Source: Oxytricha trifallax (lineage: Eukaryota > Ciliophora > Spirotrichea > Sporadotrichida > Oxytrichidae). Taken from it: 64,000 nt of DNA. Under the pieces are notes generated by a model. That model was not told the DNA's origin. It searched no databases and saw nothing but the letters and a program-made list of their open reading frames with translations. Positions 23,302 to 34,066 of this stretch are shown here, one piece after another. Positions within the stretch are counted from its first letter, which is position 1, and each line of letters opens with the position of its first letter. The DNA lies in the NCBI GenBank assembly GCA_000711775.1, contig ARYC01017960.1:48019-112018 (forward strand). Reading direction: 5' to 3'. A program made the translations under genes and the position numbers.

Positions 23302-24069
23302 CTAATTACTTTTTTGTTTTCTATTTATTTAATTATATTAATTACCAACCTCAATCTAATAAAATCAACATAGCCACTGATTTATTAATTTGATAAAGTA
23401 TGGCCTCACTAATTTAATTCAACTCAAAAAAGATGAACAGGACTTTATAATTTATAGTTATATTTTAATTCACTCATTGAAGAGATAATTATTCATAAGA
23501 AGCTTATGATATGAATAATTTTAACTTTTTATAATGAGGTTGAGAGACTCCAAAAATAACTGCCTTCTACAGAAAATAGTTTTTTACATATTATAATTTC
23601 TGTGATTCTCATGCATCTCACAAACATAAAATAAGGCGACATTTAGGAATAGTATATTTAGGCATTATTTTTAAGGTAATTCTTAGCCTTTAGTTGTAAT
23701 ATTTTATTTTATCAAATCACGAATTAAAATGTCAATTAAATAGACACTTCAAAATTTCTCATTATTTTTTTATAAAATTAATGTTTATAAAAATTAGCTA
23801 ATACTTACTATTTTGTCTTTTAATTTTATATATTCAAATTTTGTATGTTTTTTCTATAAAAAAGCTTTAAAATAAATTGTTGTAAATAAATAATGATATA
23901 TTAATTAATTCAAGGAATGAAGTTAAACATTCAAAACCCCAAAACCCTTTCAGTAGTTTGATTGAGTTTTTGATTGATAAAAGTAGACTATTAGTGCATA
24001 CTTTATTAAGGTTTTAATAGGGTTTATGTAGGGGTTTAATGTTTAAATATTAGTATTTTAAGTGAGTAT

Positions 24070-25119
24070 ATGCGAGGTTTGGGGTCAGTTTATGACAGTG
24101 AGTATATAGATTTATTGTTTAAGTTGCGATATGGATGTGATGAATATAGTGAATAACTCAAGCCTGTTCTGAATTATACGTCTATAGCAAGGCTACTCCA
24201 TAAATCTCCAGCAACTGTGAGGTCTCACTGTCTATTAGCATTGAATTTAAAAAGATAGCATCTTAATTCTAAGCCTAAGAGACCCTTAAAATTTTAGCAG
24301 CATCATATTGAATATCTTATTAATGATAAGACTCTTAAATACTGGGCTCATTTCTCTCTAGCCTAGAGGGCTGTGATGTTTCATCGCCAATTTCCTGAGC
24401 TTCACATATCTGCTTAATCGATAGCTAACATATATAAAAAGAATGGAATATCTTACAAGACAGTCAATCGCATTAAGAGAGTGATTGACTTTAATGTTCC
24501 ATTTTATAAGACTAATTTAAATTATATATTCGATTAAATGCAGAGGTCTTAAGAGCATAATATAAAGTTCATACACGCTGATGAGGCAGTATTTACATTC
24601 AATACCTTTATATCAAGGTCTTGGTACAAGAGGTATAGTAATATAGAAGTTTATGACTAAAAAGTTAAGGTGTAAACTCATGCTATTCTTGGTGGAATAA
24701 GTGAAGATAGTGGCCTCGAGACTTATGTTATTCACCCTCGTTCTATAAAGACTGAATAATATATTTAGTTCCTGCAATAACTCAGAGATAAGTACGCGGA
24801 CTAAGAGATTATTCTATTCGTTGATAACTTGTCAGTACATAAAACAAAAGACTCAAGGAAAGAATATGAAAGGCTAAATATAACACCTGTATTTAATGTT
24901 CCTTACAGCCCTTAGTTCAATGGAATTGAATTATATTGGGGGTTATTGAAAGGTCATTATAAGAAATTGCTGCTCTATCACTTGATGCACGACTTGAAGA
25001 TAGATACAGTAGATTTTATTAAGAGTGCTGCTAAGAGAGTCAGCGATGATAAAGCTAAAGTATGTGCAAGAGAAGGGAGATTTTGTGTTTATAAATAAGT
25101 TTTAGATTTAAGCGAATGA
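24070..25119 (+). CDS. TBE 42-kDa-type DDE transposase, intact, 349 aa
   Basis: Uninterrupted from ATG 24070 to TGA 25117-25119, 350 codons, matching the size expected for the TBE 42-kDa ORF. N-terminal helix-turn-helix regions (about residues 20-130: SIARLLHKSPATVRSH and AQSIANIYKKNGISYKT) precede the IS630/Tc1/mariner-type core: FIHADEAVF (first D), LFVDNLSVHK (second D) and NVPYSPQFNGIELYWGLLK (E, about 34 residues after the second D). In Oxytricha, TBE transposases act in developmental DNA elimination; that role here is inference from the family. It lacks the C4A4 repeat on its right side, so this copy may be unable to move itself. Confidence 0.88.
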
Positions 25120-25125
25120 ATAAGT

Positions 25126-25780
25126 TCACATATTAAATTTGCCCGTAAAGGGATTTGGCTTCTCTTTCTTTTCTTCCTCTTAAGGCTTGCTTGAGCCCAT
25201 GTTTCTTCTCTTAGTGCCAGCCCCTGCATCTATGTTCATCTCGTCTGGCTTTTAGAAATCTTTGAAGATTCTCTTACTCAATTCATGCTTTACTTGAGAC
25301 TTTCTCTCTCTGTTTAATTTGCTGCGCTTTTCATCAAGTATATAGCAGTACCAGGTTTTTCTATAAAGTTAGAAGACTAAGCTTACTTGAGATGAAAGGA
25401 TGCTTTTGAAGTTCCTACAGCCAGGTATCACTTATTTTAATACCTTGCTTCTCTTTTTCTTCAGGAGAGATGCTGTATCGTTTCTTGTGAGCTTCTTAAA
25501 TAACTTCATTTAAGTACTCAGGTTTCAGAGTTGCAAGAACACCAAAGAAGAAGTTTCTCTCTGGCAACTTATTAGAGAGCTGTAGCTTTGATGGAAGGTA
25601 GAGAGCTACGTCCGGATCACTCATAGCATCGTCATAAAGGTTTGTCACTGATATTTCAGGGTAGTTAGAAATTTCAATCATCCTAATTTTATTAGGCTTA
25701 AAAGCTTTTTTTCTCTTCACTCAGTAAGGCTTTTAAGAATGAGATTTTAGTTCTCTCCTAAGTCGGCAAGAACAATCCAA
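25126..25780 (-). pseudogene. TBE 22-kDa-like gene, copy 3, frameshifted
   Basis: The central block is open (MIEISNYPEIS to LNEVI and on to PFIS). An extra A in the A-run near 25708 and a missing base at about 25329 (GCGCTTTTC for GCGCTCTTTC) break the two ends. Truncated upstream like the other copies. Confidence 0.65.
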
Positions 25781-26267
25781 CTATTATTGATTTATTAATC
25801 TTACTTAAGTTCTTTAAAAATTATATCCACATTTATATAAACATAAATTGTGAATAATTTTATAATTTGATCATAATAAAATTTACTTAATGTTTAATTA
25901 AATTAAGATCTATATTGTAATTAATATTATTCAGTTATGTTTTTGCTGACTATATATCTTTTAGTGCTATCAGCTGTACTTTCAATTAAATTACACCTCT
26001 GTATGATGCCTAAATTTAAATAATCACAATTAATTAATATAAATAATTATATGAAAATATGTCATTTATTATTAATAATAAAATTGCATTTATATCATTT
26101 TTGTCAATACATGTGTGGATATAATATAATGAACTGACTCATTAAATGTTTAGAAGTCATGATTTGAATGTCTATATTACCATATTAATGAATTTCTTTT
26201 GATACTTACCAAATTTTTGTAATATAAAAATAAATTATTTTATTTAGTTTTCTGCTCCCTAGGAGAG

Positions 26268-26589
26268 CATTTCCCTTGGAATCCAATACAAATCCAGTGG
26301 AAGCGTTTCTCAAAATGAAAACATTCGAGTACTCTGTGCCGATAAACTCCCATACTTAGTAATTTCCCCCATTACTTTAAAGAGTGTACACATCTTTGGA
26401 TCCTGAAGAATCCAAAGTTTTCGATGTGGCCGAATTTGTCAAAGTGAAAGAATTTTCATATTAAGTACCTCTCTTTTCCCAAGTTTAATACGAACCTCCA
26501 TTGGCTTATAAAGTATAAACATTGCCATCACCATTGGAGTCAAGTACTTTTTGTGTAGCAAGGTTCTTTAGTACAAAATGCGAGCCCAT
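26268..26589 (-). pseudogene. Lectin-like MDS 1, array copy 4 (no 3' MDS)
   Basis: Fourth copy, with the pointer at 26268-26274. It lies in the only L block that is not followed by a TBE. Confidence 0.8.
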
Positions 26590-27219
26590 CTAATTACTTT
26601 TTTGTTTTCTATTTATTTAATTATATTAATTACCAACCTCAATCTAATAAAATCAACATAGCCACTGATTTATTAATTTGATAAAGTATGGCCTCACTAA
26701 TTTAATTCAACTCAAAAAAGATGAACAGGACTTTATAATTTATAGTTATATTTTAATTCACTCATTGAAGAGATAATTATTCATAAGAAGCTTATGATAT
26801 GAATAATTTTAACTTTTTATAATGAGGTTGAGAGACTCCAAAAATAACTGCCTTCTACAGAAAATAGTTTTTTACATATTATAATTTCTGTGATTCTCAT
26901 GCATCTCACAAACATAAAATAAGGCGACATTTAGGAATAGTATATTTAGGCATTATTTTTAAGGTAATTCTTAGCCTTTAGTTGTAATATTTTATTTTAT
27001 CAAATCACGAATTAAAATGTCAATTAAATAGACACTTCAAAATTTCTCATTATTTTTTTATAAAATTAATGTTTATAAAAATTAGCTAATACTTACTATT
27101 TTGTCTTTTAATTTTATATATTCAAATTTTGTATGTTTTTTCTATAAAAAAGCTTTAAAATAAATTGTTGTAAATAAATAATGATATATTAATTAATTCA
27201 AGGAATGAAGTTAAACATT

Positions 27220-27640
27220 TATTAAAGTAATTAGCAAAATAATTATCAATAAAATTTTTAGTCAATTAACTATTATAAGGAATTCTATATGTCCATTAAG
27301 AGATTAATCTTTAAGAAAATTATGCTAATGCTAAATTTATCATTTAATAAAGCTTCAATAAATTTTTTAAAAATAATTGTTTTATATCTTTTAATTTATA
27401 TAAATATAGATTTAAGATAATCGATTATATTTGAAAAAAGATCGGCTTAAGAAAATTATAGTAGAATAAATAAATTCTATATCAAGATTCAAAACTTGAT
27501 ATTTAGAGACTCGAAATTAATTATAATTTTATTTGAGGTAAAGAGTGGTAACAGTTGAGTGGGGGTAACGGGTAAGACTATGTATCTATTATATCAAATT
27601 GTTAAAATAACTTCAATGAAATTCTTTGACTAACTTTCTC
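27220..27640. other. AT-rich spacer, no gene seen
   Basis: Follows the restored ATT target site at the end of the array. I see no coding frame. Confidence 0.5.
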
Positions 27641-27647
27641 TATGTTT

Positions 27648-28870
27648 TCATTTTTAATTGATCTTTGACTCTTCATCTTCGCCTTCATCTGTGTTATTAC
27701 TAACTTGTTGATATTATTGATTATCTTATCTTTTTTTGTCAATGGCATAGCCAATGCTGTCATCTATTTCATTTGGTCCTAAATCCATTCTGCCTTAGTC
27801 ATTAATGATGGTAGGTTAACCAAGAACGGACATTGGTGAAATCTCTTGGTTTGAAGCTATACTTGAAGAAATTGAATTTTGTGAAATTCCTCCGAGAGCC
27901 ACACCTCTTACTTAAAATGGTTAAAATGTCTATAAAATGAGTTTTAAGAGACTTAAATTATATTATTACTGCTTAAACTTGTGTCTGTTGCAATTCTCTG
28001 CCATTTGAATTGGTAGGTCTTGCAAATGTTAGTAAGCCTACTGATCCATCAGCCGTAATAAAATCTATAGGACTTATGATTAATTCAAAAATTATACATG
28101 ACGTAGTTGCAAAGTATTTAAATGGGAATCTTTTTTCCCAGACTTTTGCTTTCTATATTGAAATTTCAAAGTAATCAAGAGCTTTGTAAACATGGAGGTA
28201 TCCAACTGCCATACCAACAAATAGATCAAACCGAAATCTAACAATTACAGCAATGAATGCTAGAAGTGCCCAGGGAAAAAACTTTTGCTTTATCTTAATC
28301 GGCAAGAAGCATAATCTAATGAAAAAAATAATTATCTTAAATTTCCTAATCTTACCTAACTGGTACATCAGGGTCTTAATTGCATTATGTGGTAATATTA
28401 CAGAATAAAATGGGCCATAACCCAATTGAAAATCTAATCAAAAACAAAGGGTCCAAGAAAGTTTTGGCCATCGTGTAGCACAGGATTACGAATAGTGATT
28501 CGATCAAGATTGTATTGAGAATGAATCTGAACGTCATTTTGACAGTTCCCTCATGTTTTTCGAGTTAATATGCAGTTGGCAAATATGAAAGCAAGCTGAA
28601 TAATATTTAAATGAATTTAATATGCGCAAATGGTCCAGTCAGTATTCTCCAATCTGATAAAGTTAAATTTAATTTTATTCTTTGGATAAGTGGATTAGAA
28701 TAAGAATTGTCAAAAAGGATTTCTAACTTACATTAATCATAATAGATTATCAAGAATGGTTGATTATGCAAGTAATAAGGTACCATTGGATTAATGAAAG
28801 AGAAAAGGAAGATACTCACAGTTGAAATTAGTATAAACCTATTCAAATTGATTTAATCAAGTATTGCTAA
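27648..28870 (-). CDS. Rhomboid-like ER membrane protein (UBAC2/derlin clan), 5' end unseen
   Basis: Exons run from about 28870 to TGA 27648-27650, with introns 28654-28731, 28316-28355 and 27930-27969. The protein has several hydrophobic segments and family landmarks: QYWRILTGPFAH, LSYLPTAYQLEKHEG, an FPWALLAF segment and FDLFVGMAVGYLHVYKAL, the last two close to the PDL...GxxxGHxY end of derlins and UBAC2. No catalytic Ser/His pair is evident, so it is probably a pseudoprotease of the ER membrane quality-control type. The tail is acidic and Gln-rich (about 90 residues); I see no UBA domain. No start codon is visible, so the first MDS may lie elsewhere. Confidence 0.7.
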
Positions 28871-28879
28871 AATTTATTT

Positions 28880-30850
28880 TATTTCTTGAAATTATAATTT
28901 AGTAAATTATTTTTGTTGAAAAAATTAATTAACTCATAAAAGATTTCATAATCATTTTATTAAACAACTGAGGGAATTTAAATAGTTAATATATTGTGTA
29001 TATTTTACTGTTAAATTTAAATAACAATTAACATTTGCTTATATTTTCTAATGTATTTATGAACAATTGCTTGAATAATTCAATTATTCATAATTTTAAA
29101 GCAATATCCTTTATAAAAAGAAGATTTATATGTTTTTTTTTAAAAATATACATAAAAAATAAATCTAGTAAAAATTCTTTGAATTGTTTAATTTTGATTT
29201 AAAGAATTAAACTCTCATACAAATCTATTCTTAATTTTACAGTTTATTAATATTTATAATTAATTAATTTTAAATTACCATTAATTATGTTAAAATTAAT
29301 TTCACTGATTAGATAGAATTGAATAATATTAATTTTTACCTGCAAAATGCTGGCACATTTCCCCAAATTTCTTTCGCTTTAGCTTCACAATCAGGGGGCT
29401 CCGAGTAGTTTATTTATCTGATAGGATTCATATTATAAGATATTATTATAATCTGATTTCTAAAAAAAATGAAAAGAATGCCAGGAATTTAAGGCATTAA
29501 TAGAATTGGCAAGTCCTTAAGGTTTTCTAAATTTAATTAATCGAATTCAGTATAAATTATGTTGCGAACCAATCAAATATTTTATTTTGGTGTAAATTAC
29601 TCTTTTTTAAATGCCATTAGTGTTCAATTCTAACAATTCAAAAAGATATGATATATAGATTATTATCATCTATGCATATCAGCAAATTAAATTATTAATC
29701 ACAATTTAATAGTAAATCAAAACAGGATTTAAGATGTAACTATTAGAATTGATTTGAAGTTGAAATAAATTTAAAACATCAATCTCGTTAACAAACTTCT
29801 TCTCATCAAACTCACAAGCCATACATATCTCATAGTGCCAACATAGTGAATCCTAGAAATAGAGCTCATAAAGTATTGCTTATGAGAGATATTAACTTTA
29901 TTATTATGATGATGGCTTACTACTCTCATTGCTATTAAGAATCTATACTCTGTCCTTATACTTCCACTGTGATATCATCAGTTATATTCTTGTTGAGGAG
30001 AACAAGAAAAAATTATGAAAAATTAAATGGCAAAAAGGTTCTATGCTTCATATGTTTTTATTGAGGTCTCTAAAAATCTTTAATGCCATTAAAAAAAAAT
30101 TTACTATGTCCTTCTCCTAAGGTAATCGATGAACGAGCTAGGTGTTGAAGCTTCTCCGTTCAGTTTATGTTTTAAGTTTCTTGAACTGATTGTGTTGGAT
30201 GTATTGAAAATAAAAGTGTGAGCCTCTCTGATTTTTACTTATCTGGCAGGTTTAAGTCCCAGTATTAATTTCCGTACTGATCTTAAATGATAATGATAAT
30301 ATTACTATAATTTCGATTAATACAACTTTTTGTTTTAAAATAATGATTTTCAATTTAAATGTTGCTCAGAATTATCCTAATTCAATAATAAATTTTGCTA
30401 TTATTTAAAAATTTAAAGTCTTTTTCAAAATATTTATCTAAATTATTATCTAATATTCCCACAAATAATCTTACAATTAATTTCAAAAAATAATGACGTA
30501 TGGAACATTTTAAAAATATTAATTTGAAAATAAATCATTATAAATTAATTATTATAAGATATTCGTATAAACATGGATATAAGTAATTAGCAAAATATAG
30601 AACAATAATAATAAAGCCTGCGATGCTTGACATTTATAGGGGACCCTACTTGTACAATGAAATGTATAATGCATTAAAATACTTGCAAATATTATTGTAA
30701 GGGGTGCCATGCTCCCGTCTGCTAGAAATGTGTGCAACAGCATCAAAACAATCATTAAACCTTAAAATTATATAAAATGTTTGATATACTAATAAAGGAA
30801 GAGTGATGGAATTTTATAGTACTTACCTATTAATTATAGTTTTAATTATT
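28880..30850. other. AT-rich intergenic or IES DNA, weak coding traces
   Basis: Mostly over 80% A+T. Small GC-richer patches at 29340-29400, 29800-30000 and 30110-30260 could be short MDSs, and 30552-30755 (-) has a 67-codon hydrophobic frame. None has enough signal to call a gene. Confidence 0.4.
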
Positions 30851-30854
30851 ATTT

Positions 30855-33800
30855 AACAAAGGCTAAAGTGTTTTAAATGCAGATACTACTATCAAAAGCT
30901 CAAAATCAGATAATATAAGTTAATTCGCAAAAGAAAATTAGAAATGCCTTAAAATATTAAAATCAACTTGTATTGCCCCAAATAACAACTCGACCCATAA
31001 AATTATCGATATAAATCTCTATGCAAAAGACAATCTAGACTTGTTTATCCAGGCATTCTTGGAACTAGAAGAATTTAACTTGGACAATCAAGAGCAAATA
31101 ACTTTAAATACTCAATTTTATAACAAAGAAGTTAAATCTTAGATTATAAAAATGCAGCAGTTTCTAAGTTACTTAATGGTCAATGTTCAAAGTGAGATAT
31201 TAAAACGAGGTTGTGATGAGAAACTTAATTAGTGGATTTTGATGAAGCAAGAATTTGAATAACTTAATAATATAGTTTATAATTAAGTTAACTGCGATTT
31301 ATCAAATTACTTAACTATAAATTTAAAATTAAATTTGAATAACTTCAAGAAAGCCAAAATTATAGTGAATTATATACTCGTAGAAACGAATTAGTCAAAG
31401 CAAAAAAGGATATCAAAGAGTATTTAAAAACTGCAAAATAAAAGAAAAATTACAGTTAAAGTAAAATATATGAAGAAGTATAGTAAAATATACGTAGCAA
31501 ATTAATATAAGTGTTTCAACTCATAGATAAAATACTTTAGTTTTCCACAAGTGAGGAAGAGAAAAGTAATGATTTTGATGAGTTACTGAGTTTAAGGCGC
31601 ATTAATGAAATTGAAGAGAAGTTTTAATAGAAAAAGAAATTGATAGAATTAGATTAACTAAAAGAGAAACTTAATTCAATAGTTGTTCCGACCGAGACCC
31701 GTACCCCCCCGTATCCCTCTTCTAAAAAATACCCCCTTCACACCCGTAACCCCGTACCCCATTCCCCCGTACCCCCCATACCCCCCCTACCCCCCATAAA
31801 ATCCCCCATTTCATATGAAATTTTTTATCCGCGCAGTCTGAATCGATTTCCTTCATGACATCTCGTCATCATATATAGATAATTTTTTATATGAAATATC
31901 ATAAATTTTTGAAAATTTATTCTTTGCTTAATAACCCATAATAGCATATTAATTTCATTTTTTTTTAATTTTTCAACGCTCGCCATTATTTTCTGAGTAC
32001 ATACTCTCATAGGAAATTATTTATTTTATGAGTAACACATTAATAATCATAATTATATATTAAAATGATAATTATTTATAAAGTACTAGATATAATTCTT
32101 AACAACTTTGGTTAATGGACCCTACGATGGGCCGCTAAATGTTTTTTCTATATTTTTTTAAATGTTCTAAAAATCATTAAAACATCAAAGGAACATGTCA
32201 TAAGTCATTCAAAAGCTCCCTTACGACTTTTAAAAGAAGTCTATAACAACAAAAATTAGAATATCAATAAAATCATAAAATACATAGAATTTTGAATTAA
32301 TATTGCTAATTTTATTTAGTATGTTATGATTTTTATATTTATTTTTTCACAAATATATATTCTAATATCATGATTAGTTGTTATAATTGATTCAAAACAT
32401 TAATATTATATGTAATCTTATAGATCAGTAAGCTGAATGATTGTATTTGAATCAATTATAACAGCTAATCATGATATTAGAATATATATTTGTGAAAAAA
32501 TAAATATAAAAATCATAACATACTAAATAAAATTAGCAATATTAATTCAAAATTCTATGTATTTTATGATTTTATTGATATTCTAATTTTTGTTGTTATA
32601 GACTTCTTTTAAAAGTCGTAAGGGAGCTTTTGAATGACTTATGACATGTTCCTTTGATGTTTTAATGATTTTTAGAACATTTAAAAAAATATAGAAAAAA
32701 CATTTAGCGGCCCATCGTAGGGTCCATTAACCAAAGTTGTTAAGAATTATATCTAGTACTTTATAAATAATTATCATTTTAATATATAATTATGATTATT
32801 AATGTGTTACTCATAAAATAAATAATTTCCTATGAGAGTATGTACTCAGAAAATAATGGCGAGCGTTGAAAAATTAAAAAAAAATGAAATTAATATGCTA
32901 TTATGGGTTAATAAGCAAAGAATAAATTTTCAAAAATTTATGATATTTCATATAAAAAATTATCTATATATGATGACGAGATGTCATGAAGGAAATCGAT
33001 TCAGACTGCGTGGATAAAAAATTTCATATGAAATGGGGGATTTTAAGGGGGGAATGGGGGGTATGGAGGGTACGGGGGAATGGAGGGTACGGGGTCTACG
33101 GGTGTGAAGGGGGTATTTTTTAGAAGAGGGGTACGGGGGGGGTACGGGTCTCGGTCGGAACATCTAGTCGATAAACTGAATGTTAAGCTCAAAGAAATTG
33201 ATTCAGTTGGATTATCCAATGAGTATACCATGTATTTATAAAAGCAACGTCTAATATTTTAAGTGTTTATATAGAAATAATAGATGAGAACTACAATTAA
33301 GAATTGAGATAGAAATTTCAACTGATTTAAAGAGAAAAAGGTGTTTAAGATTCTTATACTTACTATGGGCAACTAAATTCAGAAGGACAAATGCATGGCT
33401 TGGGGACGATCATGTTTAAGAATGGCTTTTCCTATTAAGGTATGTTTTCCAATGGAAGTAGAGAAGGCATAGGCTGTACTTTTGACTTGAACAATAATAA
33501 ATACAAGGGAGAGCATAAACGAGGGATGCGAGAAGGATAGGGTATATTCAAAACTAGTGATGGAAATATTTACGAGGGAGGTTGGGTTAAGAATCGCATG
33601 AATGGACGAGGAAGAGAGATTAACAATAAAAATGAGTGCTTTATTGTATACTATAAAAATGGATAAAAGATTGAAGCTCTTGCTAGTAAAATCAATACTA
33701 AACCTTCAAATGAGAAGCAAGATAAGGATGTCTCAAGAAATAAAAGTGAGAATTCAATAGCTCTTGATAAACTTAACAGATCATATTTAAGTAGGACTCC

Positions 33801-33966
33801 ACGAGATAAAGATAGCAAGTTTTACTCAATTTTAAGGACTGACACTTCTGATATCAGCAAGTCAAGTAAAAATAAAGATGAAAACTTAATGTATAATTCT
33901 CAAATTAAGAAAAGCAAAACTAAGAAATTTAAAAGTAAGGATGACAAAGACTGTTTTATATTTTGA
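30855..33966 (+). CDS. Coiled-coil/MORN-repeat protein, three MDSs, 5' end unseen
   Basis: The frame is open from about 30855 and ends TGA 33964-33966 after removal of an 80-bp IES (pointer AATTTGAATAACTT), a 1485-bp IES (pointer TAGT) and a 26-nt intron (33249-33274). From 31266 on, the joined segments keep frame exactly. The first 250 or so residues are coiled-coil rich (K/E/Q/L heptads). They are followed by at least four MORN units, e.g. YYGQLNSEGQMHGLGTI, KYKGEHKRGMREGQG and YEGGWVKNRMNGRGRE, then a basic Ser/Lys tail. MORN repeats commonly bind lipid or protein at membranes and cytoskeleton. No start codon is visible, so one more upstream MDS is expected. Confidence 0.8.
31266..31345. 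other. IES with 14-bp pointer AATTTGAATAACTT
   Basis: The repeat occurs at 31252-31265 and 31332-31345. Removing one copy and the 66-bp spacer joins MKQEFEQL to QESQNYSEL in frame. There is no GT...AG alternative of suitable length. Confidence 0.85.
31825..32010 (-). CDS. 61-aa frame in palindrome, left arm
   Basis: Starts MRVCTQKIMASVEKLKKNE and ends MTRCHEGNRFRLRG-TAG in the standard code; with TAG as Gln it would read on into the C-rich repeat. A basic small protein, no match recognised. The other arm carries the same frame (32832-33017) with one Ile/Asn change. Duplication by the palindrome does not itself show that it is expressed. Confidence 0.3.
   Translation of the reverse strand: MRVCTQKIMASVEKLKKNEINMLLWVIKQRINFQKFMIFHIKNYLYMMTRCHEGNRFRLRG
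32832..33017 (+). CDS. 61-aa frame in palindrome, right arm
   Basis: Mirror of 31825-32010. One substitution (N for I in LLWV-N/I-KQR) separates the two copies. It ends TAA, which in this genome would be read through as Gln into the G-rich arm. No function assigned. Confidence 0.3.
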   Translation: MRVCTQKIMASVEKLKKNEINMLLWVNKQRINFQKFMIFHIKNYLYMMTRCHEGNRFRLRG

Positions 33967-34066
33967 TTATCAAGTTTTAATATGAAAATTTTCCAATAAA
34001 TCAAGCTTCATAATCAAATTTTAAAATAAGTAACAAGTTAATGAGCAATTATTAATAGAAACTTAT

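Larger units (their letters stand above)
23932..25807. mobile_element. Truncated TBE-like element, copy 3 (intact transposase)
   Basis: It starts CAAAACCCCAAAACCC next to ATT at 23929-23931 and ends at the same internal breakpoint. It holds the only full-length transposase frame of the three array copies. Confidence 0.85.
15943..27219. repeat. 3.29-kb tandem array: four lectin-gene blocks (L), three TBE blocks (T)
   Basis: The order is L-T-L-T-L-T-L. L blocks are 15943-17354, 19233-20644, 22520-23931 and 25808-27219; T blocks fill the gaps. Offsets between copies are 3290, 3287 and 3288 bp. The L blocks look identical in every line I compared, while the T blocks differ by scattered substitutions and small indels. 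Each T/L junction has the same AAGTTCTTT sequence. The last L is followed by unique sequence instead of a TBE, with a single ATT at the target site. Confidence 0.9.
31684..33168. mobile_element. Palindromic transposon-like IES, pointer TAGT
   Basis: TAGT at 31680-31683 and 33165-33168 bounds 1485 bp that is almost wholly an inverted repeat (31684-33162, paired coordinates sum to about 64842-64846) with a short loop near 32410-32435. The arms begin TTGTTCCGACCGAGACCCGT and continue with C-rich GTACCCC repeats. Each arm has an identical 61-codon frame apart from one residue. Removal with one TAGT restores the MORN gene. Confidence 0.85.

Noticed and set aside
33043-33231. Pro-rich minus-strand frame (PYPPYPPFPP)
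   Set aside because: Translation of the G/C-rich arm repeat of the palindromic IES.
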